Positions 28,723 through 38,129 of a DNA stretch of 64,000 nucleotides are shown piece by piece. Position numbers and translations under genes: made by a program. Positions within the stretch are counted from its first letter, which is position 1. Every line of letters starts with the position of its first letter. The DNA comes from an uncultured Prochlorococcus sp. (lineage in GTDB: Bacteria > Cyanobacteriota > Cyanobacteriia > PCC-6307 > Cyanobiaceae). The DNA is taken from contig CACNJU010000004.1 of the NCBI GenBank assembly GCA_902620895.1, positions 46,565 through 110,564 of the forward strand, read 5' to 3'. The notes under the pieces are model-generated. The model ran no database searches and was not told where the DNA came from. It was given only the letters and a program-made list of their open reading frames with translations.

Positions 28723-30261
28723 TTGAAAATACTTATTAAAGGATTTAAAAAAGCAGTAACCGAATTAAAACTTTTTTATTTTATTTCGTTTGTTGTTGCA
28801 CTCTTAGTAATCATTCCAATTTTCAATTTTATTCTTGAAGGAGTTCAATATGTTGTAAGTGGAAATTTTTCATTAGGTATTGCTGGAGGAGAAGAGGTAT
28901 TAGGTACTTTAAAGGTTTTAGTACTGACAAGTTTTTTTGGAGGAGGATTAGGCACTTTGAATGGATGGTTACTTTCAAATTGTGATTTTAAGTTCAGAAA
29001 AGTTCTCCGAATTTGTCAGCTAGTTCCACTAGCTGCCCCAGCTTATCTAGTAACATCTGTTTTGCAGGATTTAGGAAGTATTTTTGGGTATCAAGTAACA
29101 GGTTTATGGTGGGGGGTGTTAATACTTTCAATTTCTACTTATCCATATGTATTCATTCTTGCTAACGAAAGTTTTAATAAATTTGGAGTTAATCAAATCA
29201 ATGCCAGTAGAGGATTAGGAGTTGGGCCATGGATGAGCTTCTTTAAAATCGCTTTTCCAATGGCGTTACCAGCACTCATAACAGGAATAAGTTTAATGTG
29301 CATGGAAGTAATGAATGAGTTAGGTACATTTGCATTATTAAATATTCCGAGTATTTCTACAGGTATAGCCGAAAATTGGATAATTGAGGGTAATCCAAAA
29401 AGTGCTATTGGATTATCATTGGTAGCCTTATTAATAATTTTCACATTAATTATTTTTGAAAAATTCTCGAGAAGAAAATCTAAGAGGTGGAGTGAAAATC
29501 CTGCATCAAAAGATTCTCAAGGTTGGGAATTAAAAAAAACCAGAGCTTTTTTAGCAATAACCATATCTTTATTTCCTCCAATTTTCTCTTTTGGTCTTCC
29601 ATGTTTTTGGGTTCTGCTCAATATCGATCAAATTCAAAAAGGATTATCTATAGAATTACTTACCCTATCATTCAGAACCATAAGTCTAGGATTTTTTACT
29701 GCATTAATAACGATGCTATTCTCTCTAATAATTTCCTTATCCAGGCGCCCAAATAAAAGCTTATTGCTAGGTATAATAACAAATCTTGCTGGAATAGGTT
29801 ACGCAATTCCAGGCGCTGTCTTAGCTTTATCTTTAATAAGCATTTCTTCTTCAAGATTTAATTTCATCGCTATTTGCTTACTAATTTGGGGTTATCTTGT
29901 CAGATTTCTAACTATTTCTAAGGGCTCTATTGATTCAAGTCTTGAGAGAATCTCTCCTAATCTTGATGAAGCAGCACTTGGACTAGGAGAGGATTGGCTG
30001 GGTATAATCAAAAGAATTCATCTACCTCTTCTAAAGGGACCAATATTCGTAGGCTCACTTTTAGTTTTTGTAGACACGATAAAGGAATTACCCATAACCT
30101 TTATTTTAAGACCATTCGATTTTGATACATTATCTGTAAGAATATATCAATATGCTGGAGATGAAAGAATGTTAGAGGCAATATTACCAGCCATTATTAT
30201 CATGACTTTAGGCCTTATCGCATCGATGACATTGATACCAAGTTTAGAGAAAAAAAACTAA
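28723..30261 (+). CDS. futB: Iron(III) ABC transporter, inner-membrane permease (FutB-type)
   Basis: This 512-residue membrane protein has about twelve membrane segments in two similar halves, the ThiP/FbpB/FutB permease layout. Each half has the ABC-permease EAA-type loop (INASRGLGVGPWMSFFKIAFPMAL; LDEAALGLGEDWLGIIKRIHLPLL). It moves ferric iron bound by a periplasmic protein not present here. The start is TTG; no in-frame ATG fits the membrane N-terminus. It overlaps the convergent gene downstream by 4 bases. Thiamine transport is an alternative, but iron is usual in this group of organisms. Confidence 0.82.
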   Translation: MKILIKGFKKAVTELKLFYFISFVVALLVIIPIFNFILEGVQYVVSGNFSLGIAGGEEVLGTLKVLVLTSFFGGGLGTLNGWLLSNCDFKFRKVLRICQLVPLAAPAYLVTSVLQDLGSIFGYQVTGLWWGVLILSISTYPYVFILANESFNKFGVNQINASRGLGVGPWMSFFKIAFPMALPALITGISLMCMEVMNELGTFALLNIPSISTGIAENWIIEGNPKSAIGLSLVALLIIFTLIIFEKFSRRKSKRWSENPASKDSQGWELKKTRAFLAITISLFPPIFSFGLPCFWVLLNIDQIQKGLSIELLTLSFRTISLGFFTALITMLFSLIISLSRRPNKSLLLGIITNLAGIGYAIPGAVLALSLISISSSRFNFIAICLLIWGYLVRFLTISKGSIDSSLERISPNLDEAALGLGEDWLGIIKRIHLPLLKGPIFVGSLLVFVDTIKELPITFILRPFDFDTLSVRIYQYAGDERMLEAILPAIIIMTLGLIASMTLIPSLEKKN

Positions 30262-31214
30262 ATTCTTTTAGATAGTTTTCTTATTAAAAAAGGTAAGCTT
30301 AACAACAAATCTGCCGAGGTTGATATAACCCTAAAATAAATTAAGCAAATGAGAATTATATTTTGTGGAATACTTTTGCCAACAAAAAAAAGGAAGCAGG
30401 CCTCAAAAACACCTACCCCTCCAGGAGCCGTTGGGACTACCAATCCTAAAGACCATGACAAAGAAAAGATAACTAATAAAAATATGCTGTTCAGAGTATT
30501 ACTTGCATAAAAAGTATTTAAGCAAATATAAAAACCAATAAATTTAGATAAAATAAAACCAATTTCAAGTATTAAAGCTCTAATAGGGAAAAAAGAAACT
30601 ATATTTATTCTCTCTTCAAATTGATCTTTTGAATTTGGAAGTTTCAAAACCTCAAACACTTTCCCTTTAAGAGACCCTATTCTTTTTAATACAAGATAAA
30701 TAAATTTCCTGTTTAAAAATACTAAAGGAAAAATTAAAAAAAAATAAATTGGTGAAAAAATTAATCCCAGCGATGCCAATAGAAAAGATGCACACAACAT
30801 AAAATAAGGTTCTATGAGAGTCGAATACAAAGTAATCTGGGTATTACTTATTTTTTTTATAAAATTAAATCTTTCTACAAAATGCCAAACCCCTCCTGGA
30901 ACGTATTTAAGAATATTGGTTAAAACATAAAAAGAGACTAGATTATTACTTTTAAATTCTATCCCGAACCATTTAACAATATATTTCCAAGCAAAAGCGT
31001 TTAGGTAAATACTTAAAACACAAAATAATAATGATAAAGATAGATTAATTCCATTTCTTTCTAAATTTATATCAAAAGAAATTTGATCAATATTATAAAA
31101 AAAATAGATGCAAAAATATAATAAGCTTGAAATAAAGAAAACACTCTTTAAACTACCAAAATTAATTTTTTTAAGGAATATCAAATATGATTGAATACTT
31201 TTATTAAATCTCAT
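30258..31214 (-). CDS. Polytopic membrane protein, lysylphosphatidylglycerol synthase-like (UPF0104)
   Basis: The product is about 318 residues with seven or eight membrane segments. The fold of the AglD/MprF membrane domain is suggested by KYVPGGVWHF (about 106-115) and by PTAPGGVGVFEACF near the C-terminus, the two most conserved patches in that family. There is no soluble lysyltransferase domain, so lipid aminoacylation is unlikely. The ATG at 31214 overlaps the larC stop as ATGA; a TTG at 31220 is less likely. Confidence 0.75.
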   Translation of the reverse strand: MRFNKSIQSYLIFLKKINFGSLKSVFFISSLLYFCIYFFYNIDQISFDINLERNGINLSLSLLFCVLSIYLNAFAWKYIVKWFGIEFKSNNLVSFYVLTNILKYVPGGVWHFVERFNFIKKISNTQITLYSTLIEPYFMLCASFLLASLGLIFSPIYFFLIFPLVFLNRKFIYLVLKRIGSLKGKVFEVLKLPNSKDQFEERINIVSFFPIRALILEIGFILSKFIGFYICLNTFYASNTLNSIFLLVIFSLSWSLGLVVPTAPGGVGVFEACFLFFVGKSIPQNIILICLIYFRVISTSADLLLSLPFLIRKLSKRI

Positions 31215-32440
31215 TTCCAATTTTCAAATGCTTTGAATGTCTTACCTGACTCTTTTATTATTTTTCTTATTTCGTAAGTTGATATTTTATGCTTTAGTTG
31301 TAATCTCAAAACCTCATCATTTTCTGGTTTAGTAATTATTGATCCATCTGGTTTCAAAGTTTGTTTAACTTTTATATTTCCAAAAGTCGTTGAACATTCT
31401 CCTCTCCGTCTAAGTAATATCCACCTAGATTGGGTCCTTTCACGAACTCCAATAGTGTTGGAATAATCAAACCATAATCGCCTGAAAAATTCTTTTTTCT
31501 CTAAGGGCAAGATTGCTTGAATAGAAAATCCAAGTCTGTTTTTTTTCATATTGATAGCTTGAAATGAAACATCGTAAGCTCCCTCCATTCTCAGTTTCTC
31601 CACGAAATTAGATATATCTTCGGGCGTTTGATCATCAATCCATGCTTCTTGAATAGATATCTCTTCACACTTTGGACTAATTTGTTCATTATTAATAGAA
31701 GAATCTTCAAATGACGTAATTTTATAAACTCTTACCAAATTAGGGAATGAAAATTCTAGGTTACCAATGCCTACTCCATAAGAATTAATAGAATATCTTG
31801 AGGGAGGTTCTAGATAGTCGACTAAATTAGCAAGTAAAGCAATGCCAGTTGGAGTTGAGAGTTCACCCTCTATTGAGTCACGGTTTGATAAAACCTTAAT
31901 TTTTTTTTGTCTTATTAGCTCTATTACAGCTGGAGGTGGAATAGATAATTTTCCATGTTCAGTTTGAACAAAACCTTTCCCCAACATTGGTTCATTGCAA
32001 TAAACCCTCTTTGGATTTAAGTAATTCAATGCTGAACATACTCCAATTATATCCACCAATGAATCTATAGCTCCAACTTCATGAAAATGAACTTCATCAG
32101 GTTTAATGCCATGAACTTTTCCTTCCGCCATTGCTAAAGATTCAAATACTTCATAAATTATTTTTTTTAATTTTTCTTCTAAGTGGCCATTTAAAATAAG
32201 TTTCTTAATACTTCTCCAAGTTCTTTTAATAGGTCTACAGTCAATATTCTCAACCTGTGTATTGATTCCTCTGATTGAAAAACTTTTTGATTCCTTAAAG
32301 TCTAGTTGGTATAGATCCTTTAATCCAAGATCAATAAGTGGCTGTTCAATAACTTTTTTAGGCACCCCTAAATCATAAAAAGCTCCTAGTAACATATCTC
32401 CTGAGATACCAGGAGAACATTCAATTAAAACATCATCCAT
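31211..32440 (-). CDS. larC: Nickel-insertion protein LarC (DUF111 family)
   Basis: This 409-residue protein has the family N-terminus (IECSPGISGDMLLGAFYDLG), the VHFHEVGAIDSLVDIIG segment and the GELSTPTGIALL region. LarC inserts nickel into the pincer cofactor of lactate racemase, after LarB and LarE. No other lar gene is in the window. The protein is one open frame, unlike species where LarC is made through a frameshift. The 3' end overlaps the downstream membrane-protein gene, so they are coupled. What enzyme uses the cofactor here is unknown. Confidence 0.85.
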   Translation of the reverse strand: MDDVLIECSPGISGDMLLGAFYDLGVPKKVIEQPLIDLGLKDLYQLDFKESKSFSIRGINTQVENIDCRPIKRTWRSIKKLILNGHLEEKLKKIIYEVFESLAMAEGKVHGIKPDEVHFHEVGAIDSLVDIIGVCSALNYLNPKRVYCNEPMLGKGFVQTEHGKLSIPPPAVIELIRQKKIKVLSNRDSIEGELSTPTGIALLANLVDYLEPPSRYSINSYGVGIGNLEFSFPNLVRVYKITSFEDSSINNEQISPKCEEISIQEAWIDDQTPEDISNFVEKLRMEGAYDVSFQAINMKKNRLGFSIQAILPLEKKEFFRRLWFDYSNTIGVRERTQSRWILLRRRGECSTTFGNIKVKQTLKPDGSIITKPENDEVLRLQLKHKISTYEIRKIIKESGKTFKAFENWK

Positions 32441-32492
32441 AAATCAAAGATTTCTTAACTGGTAAAATTGCGGTGGAAATCAACCTTTTATT

Positions 32493-33092
32493 CTAGTTAT
32501 TTTTAGAAAGATTTTTTTCAATCACTTCGTAGTTTATTAATTGCAAAGAATTTCCATCTCTGTTGATATCTAAACTTACAAAGCTATGCAAAAGTTCAAG
32601 TGAAAGCTCTCCTTTTATGACTAATTTAAAATTTTTATTCTTTAAATTTTTTGACTTTATGGCAGGGCAGATTTTAATAACAATTTCTTTCTTTTGAGTG
32701 TTAACAAAAACTAATTCTCCTCTAACAGAAAAATAATTGTCTTTTAGATCTAATTCTTCTAATAATTTTGAGAAGTTAGTTTTTGAAGAATCATTAGGGA
32801 AATCATTCAGTTGATAGGGATCCCATATGCCCGCAACCTGTAAGTGCAAGTTTTGAGTATTTTTATTCTTTGGATAAACAATCCAATAATAACTTTTCTT
32901 TAAATCAATATGCTTTTTTAAAAGTGATAATGCTTTACCAAGAACTACTGTTTCAATTTTTTCGTCTTTATTGTCAATTAAAAAGCCTCTATTTAATTGT
33001 TCATTATTAAGGGGAGTGAATTTACCATTAATAATACCGATTGCTCTATGCTGCAATTGGTTAGTAACTTTTGGGATAGGGTTTTTTAACAT
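32493..33092 (-). CDS. Conserved hypothetical protein
   Basis: The product is 199 residues from the ATG at 33092, or 206 from a TTG at 33113. It has no membrane segment or signal peptide. The N-terminal part (about 10-30) reads LQHRAIGIINGKFTPLNNEQ; the rest is mixed strands and basic helices. I recognise no domain. Its neighbour upstream is a small secreted protein 14-35 bases away on the same strand. Confidence 0.65.
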   Translation of the reverse strand: MLKNPIPKVTNQLQHRAIGIINGKFTPLNNEQLNRGFLIDNKDEKIETVVLGKALSLLKKHIDLKKSYYWIVYPKNKNTQNLHLQVAGIWDPYQLNDFPNDSSKTNFSKLLEELDLKDNYFSVRGELVFVNTQKKEIVIKICPAIKSKNLKNKNFKLVIKGELSLELLHSFVSLDINRDGNSLQLINYEVIEKNLSKNN

Positions 33093-33127
33093 ATAAAAAT
33101 TTGGAAATAACAATTTGTCGTATTAAA

Positions 33128-33415
33128 TTACTTATTGTCCTCCAAGCTTTTAAATGACTTTAACGCGTCGTCAATAGCATCAGAGGGATTAGTCGCATAA
33201 TTCATACTATTTTGTCTCCGAATCATTTCCACAAGTTCAAACGGATTGGTTGGAAGAACTGAACTATCCTCTTCTGTTTTAGTTGAGTTATCAATTTCTA
33301 ATTCTTCAAATAAATATTCAGCATTTAGGGAATCGCCTTTAAAAGAAATAAACAAAATAAAAAAAATTACCAAAGATATTGGGTTAGGTAGGGTTTTGCA
33401 TAAATAATTTTTCAT
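33128..33415 (-). CDS. Small exported protein of unknown function
   Basis: The product is 95 residues with an N-terminal hydrophobic segment (about 13-25, PISLVIFFILFIS) that looks like a signal peptide or anchor. The remainder is acidic and polar, with NPFELVEMIRRQNSM (about 57-71). No domain is recognised. It lies upstream of another hypothetical gene on the same strand and is divergent from xthA across 70 bases. Confidence 0.6.
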   Translation of the reverse strand: MKNYLCKTLPNPISLVIFFILFISFKGDSLNAEYLFEELEIDNSTKTEEDSSVLPTNPFELVEMIRRQNSMNYATNPSDAIDDALKSFKSLEDNK

Positions 33416-33485
33416 TTTATTTAATTTGAAATTTCTTTAAAAGCAAACTTTCTGCTAACTTAATCTTACATAATTTGGGAGAATT

Positions 33486-34331
33486 TTGTTAATAGCAACT
33501 TGGAATGTTAACTCTATTAGAACCAGACTTTCACAAATAATAGATTGGATTAATCAAGTAACTCCAGATATTCTATGTTTGCAGGAAACAAAAGTGATGG
33601 ATGATAGTTTCCCTATTGAACCTTTTGAAAAATTGGGATACTCAGTTGAAGTTTACGGACAAAAATCATACAACGGTGTTGCTATTATTTCTAAAATAAA
33701 ACCTGAAAATGTCAAAAAAGGATTTTATGGTTGTACCGACTCTAATCAAGATATTGATATTTTTCTAGATCAAAAAAGATTAATTTCTGCTGATATTAAT
33801 GGTATTAAAATTATAAATGTATATGTGCCAAACGGGTCTTCTTTAGAATCTAGTAAGTTCAAATACAAAGTTCGTTGGTTAAATTGTTTAGCTTCATTTT
33901 TGGACGAGCAAGAAAAAAAAGGAGAATTAATTTGTCTTTTGGGTGATTTTAACATTGCTCCATCTAACTTGGACATTCATAATCCAGAGAAATATGAAGG
34001 AGGAATAATGGCATCTGAGATAGAGAGAAATGCACTAAATAATGTTCTGAAAAAAAAATTTATAGATACTTTCAGGATTTTCGAACAAAATACTGGCCAT
34101 TGGAGTTGGTGGGATTACCGTAATAACGCATTTGAATTAAATAAAGGTTGGAGAATAGACCATATCTTTATTAGCAATGAGCTTTCATCAAAACTTAAAA
34201 GTTGTGTCATAGACAGCTCACCGAGAGGTAATTTACGTCCAAGTGATCATGCCCCAGTAATGATAGATCTTAAATTAAACGATATAAATGTAGATTTTTT
34301 TGAGGATGAGGATAATCTCTTCGAAATATAA
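33486..34331 (+). CDS. xthA: Exodeoxyribonuclease III
   Basis: This 281-residue AP endonuclease/3' exonuclease has the family motifs in order: NVNSIRTR, LQETK, NGVAI, YVPNG, LGDFNIAP and SDHAPV. It repairs abasic sites and damaged 3' ends. It starts with TTG, because the conserved first residues MLIATWNVNS begin exactly there. An extended hairpin with a T-run follows the stop, ending the transcript. Confidence 0.95.
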   Translation: MLIATWNVNSIRTRLSQIIDWINQVTPDILCLQETKVMDDSFPIEPFEKLGYSVEVYGQKSYNGVAIISKIKPENVKKGFYGCTDSNQDIDIFLDQKRLISADINGIKIINVYVPNGSSLESSKFKYKVRWLNCLASFLDEQEKKGELICLLGDFNIAPSNLDIHNPEKYEGGIMASEIERNALNNVLKKKFIDTFRIFEQNTGHWSWWDYRNNAFELNKGWRIDHIFISNELSSKLKSCVIDSSPRGNLRPSDHAPVMIDLKLNDINVDFFEDEDNLFEI

Positions 34332-34353
34332 ATAAAACAAATTGAATTTCTTT

Positions 34354-34410
34354 AATGCCTGAAAACTCTTATGAATAAAGAGTTATTTAAGAATGGCATT
34401 GTTTTTTTTT
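34354..34410 (+). terminator. Two-tier hairpin and T-run after xthA
   Basis: AATGCC (34354-34359) pairs with GGCATT (34395-34400). Inside it, AACTCTT (34364-34370) pairs with AAGAGTT (34378-34384). Nine T follow at 34402-34410. This is a convincing intrinsic terminator for the xthA transcript, before the hemL promoter. Confidence 0.75.
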
Positions 34411-34556
34411 AATTTCTTTAAAATTAATAATTTACAATCCAAACTATCGCAATAAAAATATCATAATGTAGAATTTCAATCTGATTGACAAAATTTTTAC
34501 TTATTTCTAATTTAGAACATGAAAAGATTTTTCTCAAAACATCATTTAGCTAAATT

Positions 34557-35858
34557 GTGACTGACATATTAAATTACAACAAATCAGGAGAAATTTTCTC
34601 TGCCGCCCAACAATTAATGCCAGGAGGAGTTAGCTCTCCAGTAAGAGCTTTTAAGTCTGTAGGAGGTCAGCCAATTGTTTTTGATAGAGTTAAAGGTCCA
34701 TACGCTTGGGATATTGATGGAAATAGATATATTGACTATATAGGAAGTTGGGGGCCCGCCATATGTGGCCATGCCCACCCTGAAGTTACAACGGCATTAC
34801 AAGAAGCCATTGAGAAAGGCACTAGCTTTGGCGCTCCATGCGTTCTAGAGAACAAACTCGCCGAAATGGTAATAGATGCAGTCCCATCTGTGGAAATGGT
34901 TAGATTTGTTAATAGTGGAACTGAAGCATGCATGGCTGTTTTGAGACTAATGAGAGCATTTACTGGAAGAGATAAAGTGATTAAATTTGACGGTTGCTAT
35001 CACGGCCACGCAGATATGTTTTTAGTGAAGGCAGGATCAGGGGTAGCCACTTTAGGTCTACCAGATTCTCCAGGCGTTCCTCGTACAACAACTGCCAACA
35101 CACTCACTGCTCCTTATAATGATCTTGAAGCAGTAAAAAAATTATTTTCTGAAAATCCTGACGCAATTGCAGGAGTTATACTTGAGCCTATTGTTGGTAA
35201 TGCTGGATTCATTACTCCAGAACCAGGTTTCTTGGAAGGATTAAGAGAATTAACCACTGAGAATGGATCCTTATTAGTTTTTGACGAAGTAATGACTGGA
35301 TTCAGAATAAGCTATGGAGGAGCTCAAGAAAAGTTTGGGGTTACTCCTGATTTAACTACTCTTGGGAAAGTAATTGGTGGAGGCTTACCAGTTGGAGCTT
35401 ATGGAGGCAAAAAAGAAATAATGTCAATGGTTGCTCCTTCAGGGCCGGTTTACCAAGCAGGTACCCTAAGCGGTAATCCACTCGCAATGACCGCTGGAAT
35501 AAAAACTCTTGAATTGCTTAAACAAGATGGCACATACGATAAACTTGATTCGACAACTTCTAGATTAATTGAGGGTATAATTCAGTCTGCAGAAAATAAT
35601 GGTATCGCTATTAACGGTGGAAGTATAAGCGGTATGTTTGGATTTTTCTTATGTGATGGCCCAGTCAGGAACTTTGATGAAGCTAAAACAAGCAATGCAG
35701 AACTCTTTGGTAAGTTACATAGAGAAATGCTTCGAAGAGGAGTCTACCTAGCTCCAAGTCCCTTCGAAGCTGGTTTCACATCACTAGCTCACACTGAAGA
35801 AGAAATTGATAAAACTATTGAGGCTTTTAGTGAGTCTTTTAATGTAATAAAAAATTAA
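34557..35858 (+). CDS. hemL: Glutamate-1-semialdehyde 2,1-aminomutase
   Basis: This 433-residue PLP enzyme makes 5-aminolevulinate, the precursor of all tetrapyrroles. The PLP lysine is in [18 protein letters not shown] (Lys271). The FDEVMTGFR segment and the [14 protein letters not shown] region are typical. The GTG start gives the expected N-terminus ([20 protein letters not shown]). A spacer of 225 bases precedes it, of which the first part is the xthA terminator. Confidence 0.97.
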   Translation: MTDILNYNKSGEIFSAAQQLMPGGVSSPVRAFKSVGGQPIVFDRVKGPYAWDIDGNRYIDYIGSWGPAICGHAHPEVTTALQEAIEKGTSFGAPCVLENKLAEMVIDAVPSVEMVRFVNSGTEACMAVLRLMRAFTGRDKVIKFDGCYHGHADMFLVKAGSGVATLGLPDSPGVPRTTTANTLTAPYNDLEAVKKLFSENPDAIAGVILEPIVGNAGFITPEPGFLEGLRELTTENGSLLVFDEVMTGFRISYGGAQEKFGVTPDLTTLGKVIGGGLPVGAYGGKKEIMSMVAPSGPVYQAGTLSGNPLAMTAGIKTLELLKQDGTYDKLDSTTSRLIEGIIQSAENNGIAINGGSISGMFGFFLCDGPVRNFDEAKTSNAELFGKLHREMLRRGVYLAPSPFEAGFTSLAHTEEEIDKTIEAFSESFNVIKN

Positions 35859-35876
35859 TAAAAAGTACTTAAAAAA

Positions 35877-36680
35877 TTATCTTCTGCCACCAACAATTAC
35901 TGGAGGGCTACCTCCTTCTGAACCGGGTAGGCCAGGCACAACTTGTGTACTACCATCCCATTTGTCTAGAAATAGTTTGAAAAGCACCTGATCGTCGAGG
36001 CTCCTATTTAATGTCTCGTATCTAAGTGCTTCTTGTTCGGCAATTTCTACTTCTGTCTTTGCTCTTAATAGTTGCTGACCAGCAATTTGCTTTTGCTCAA
36101 TTGCAGCTCTATATTCTTCAGCAATCTCTAATCCGGTAAGATCTAGACTTTTAACATCTACATAATCGAATGAATTGAGTTCTTTCGCAACAGTATCGCC
36201 TACTTTTTCTGAAATAACTGCGAATTCAGTAGCTATTGTTTCAAGCTCATATTGAGAAAAAACTGATTTTAGGGCTTTTAGCAAAGATGGCTGAACAATT
36301 TTTTGGTAAACATCACTATTTCTGCTTGCAATCGTTGCAAAAATCCTTCCTGCTTCGTTGGGTTTTACTGAATACTTAACAGTAGCTGTAGCCCTAATAA
36401 CTTGAAGATCTTTAGTTAAAGTTTCAAATTTTTCGGGTTGAACTTGAGTTTTTATATCAAATGGATATACAGACTGAATAAATGGTAGTTTAAAGTTTAA
36501 ACCAGCTCTCCTGGAGGGGCCACTTACTTTCCCTAATGTTGTAATTACTGCAACTTGTCCAGAAGGGACAACAAAGAGAGATTGGGTAAGCAGAAGAAAG
36601 CCAGTAAAAGAAAGTACAATCAGTAATGTTGCTGTCCCACCAGGACCTGCTGGTGTGACATTTTTAAATGATGTTGACAT
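35877..36680 (-). CDS. Prohibitin/SPFH-domain membrane protein
   Basis: This 267-residue protein has an N-terminal membrane anchor (about 17-37), then an SPFH domain starting with VPSGQVAVITTLGKVSG and ending in helices with AAIEQKQIAGQQLLRAKTE, as in prohibitins. Such proteins form large membrane rings that organise proteins or protect them from proteases. The glycine- and proline-rich C-terminus is short. It is convergent with hemL. Confidence 0.88.
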   Translation of the reverse strand: MSTSFKNVTPAGPGGTATLLIVLSFTGFLLLTQSLFVVPSGQVAVITTLGKVSGPSRRAGLNFKLPFIQSVYPFDIKTQVQPEKFETLTKDLQVIRATATVKYSVKPNEAGRIFATIASRNSDVYQKIVQPSLLKALKSVFSQYELETIATEFAVISEKVGDTVAKELNSFDYVDVKSLDLTGLEIAEEYRAAIEQKQIAGQQLLRAKTEVEIAEQEALRYETLNRSLDDQVLFKLFLDKWDGSTQVVPGLPGSEGGSPPVIVGGRR

Positions 36681-36789
36681 TAAGTTTTTTCTTTTAGTTA
36701 ATCATATTTAAATAGATTAATTAGTGCATTAATAAGGCATTTAATTAAAATATTTTTTTAATAATTGAAAATATAAATATAGATAATTT

Positions 36790-36999
36790 TTAAAAAGTAT
36801 TTGATTTAAATTCTCGCAAAAGTTCTAAATAAAGATCCTCATCTATCTCCCTAATGTCATATTCAGAAGGTAAAACGCCATGTTTATGCTCATGTACCGC
36901 CATCCAACAAAATTTCTCTATTTCTTTTTTTGAAAAACGAGGATATTCTTTTACTTTATTAATCAATGATTTTATGAGAGATCTTGAATAATCTGCCAT
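36790..36999 (-). CDS. Short conserved protein of unknown function
   Basis: The product is 69 residues, all helical and charged, with KFCWMAVHEHKHGVLPSEYDI (about 29-49) as its most distinctive stretch. No domain is recognised and no signal or membrane segment is present. It lies 28 bases downstream of the YajQ gene on the same strand, possibly in one transcript. Confidence 0.6.
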   Translation of the reverse strand: MADYSRSLIKSLINKVKEYPRFSKKEIEKFCWMAVHEHKHGVLPSEYDIREIDEDLYLELLREFKSNTF

Positions 37000-37027
37000 A
37001 TTTAAAAAAATAAACTTATTACAGATA

Positions 37028-37525
37028 CTATCTAAAGTTATTAGCTTTTAGAGGAATATTCATAGACTCCTCCAACTCACTAACAATCTTAATTGCTAAT
37101 TGAAGATCATTTTTGCTCTTACTAGAAACTCTGAGTGTTTCTCCATTGATGCTGACATTAATTTTTTTTATTTGATCTCTAATATTTTTGCTGATTTTTT
37201 TTGCTATTTCTTGTTTAATTCCTTGTTTTAATAAAATTGTCTGTTTTACTTTATTACCACTAACCATTTCAATTTCACCGTAGTCAAATATTTTTAAAGA
37301 TAAGTTCCTTTTTATTGCCTTTTGTCTAATTATGTCATTGACAGCATTTAAGGTCAGTTCGCTATTGGTGATTATAAAAATATTTTCTTTATCCAAATCA
37401 ACTGAAGTATCAGTTCCCTTAAGATCGTAGCGCTGAGAAATTTCCCTCTTTACTTGATCCAAAGTGTTTACTAATTCCTGTCTATCAAAATCAGAAACTA
37501 CATCAAATGAAAAACTTTCTGCCAT
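37028..37525 (-). CDS. YajQ-family nucleotide-binding protein
   Basis: This 165-residue protein has the two ferredoxin-like halves of YajQ: FSFDVVSDFDRQELVNTLDQ at the N-terminus and the GNKVKQTILLKQGIKQEIAKKI segment in the middle. In other bacteria members bind cyclic di-GMP or nucleotides and affect gene expression; the role in cyanobacteria is not established. The length is typical. Confidence 0.9.
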   Translation of the reverse strand: MAESFSFDVVSDFDRQELVNTLDQVKREISQRYDLKGTDTSVDLDKENIFIITNSELTLNAVNDIIRQKAIKRNLSLKIFDYGEIEMVSGNKVKQTILLKQGIKQEIAKKISKNIRDQIKKINVSINGETLRVSSKSKNDLQLAIKIVSELEESMNIPLKANNFR

Positions 37526-37591
37526 TGCAAATTATAAAACGCTAAATATTTTTAGCATAAATCTTCTTTTAATAAGAAGAAATGGATTAAT

Positions 37592-38104
37592 TTAATCAAA
37601 AAATAATAAACTTACCAATTTGCCCATTTCTTCCGCACATCTACAACTATTTAGCAAAGTTTCACTATCATGAAAGGCAAAGCATATTAATTGATCACAT
37701 CTAGTAATAATTTCTTGATTACAAAGACTACTTGCAAGTGGCAAAGGTAATTCATCATTTTCACTTTTTTCAACCAAATGCATAACTCTTTCAAGTTGAT
37801 CCTTTATTTCAGGTATTTGTCTATCAAGACTTTGTGGTAATAAAACAGTTAATAGTGATGGATTAATATCTAAGACAGCTCGAATAACAGCTGCATTAAC
37901 ACCTTGAGATCCAGAAGTGAGGATATTATGTCCTTCCTCTGCTAACGACCTTGCTATCAACTCAATTAAGTGGATATCGACGACAGGTACGTGTCTAGTG
38001 CCCAAAAAAGCAATTCTCCTTTTCCCATTATCTTGGAGTTTTGCAAGTTCCTGAGCTAAGGCATCAACACCTTCAGTTGCTGGCAGATCTAAAGAGCGAC
38101 TCAA
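37592..38104 (-). CDS. DprA-like Rossmann-fold protein
   Basis: This 170-residue protein resembles the DNA-binding Rossmann domain of DprA/Smf: RRIAFLGTRHVPVVDIHL is followed by LTSGSQGVNAAVIRAV, matching the family's GSR and SGxAxGID-type segments. It lacks the N-terminal SAM and C-terminal winged helix of full DprA. It may load RecA or be a separate lysine-decarboxylase-like protein. It is next to a phosphotransacetylase-like gene, 25 bases apart. Confidence 0.7.
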   Translation of the reverse strand: MSRSLDLPATEGVDALAQELAKLQDNGKRRIAFLGTRHVPVVDIHLIELIARSLAEEGHNILTSGSQGVNAAVIRAVLDINPSLLTVLLPQSLDRQIPEIKDQLERVMHLVEKSENDELPLPLASSLCNQEIITRCDQLICFAFHDSETLLNSCRCAEEMGKLVSLLFFD

Positions 38105-38129
38105 AATAATAAAGTTCCTATATTTGAAA

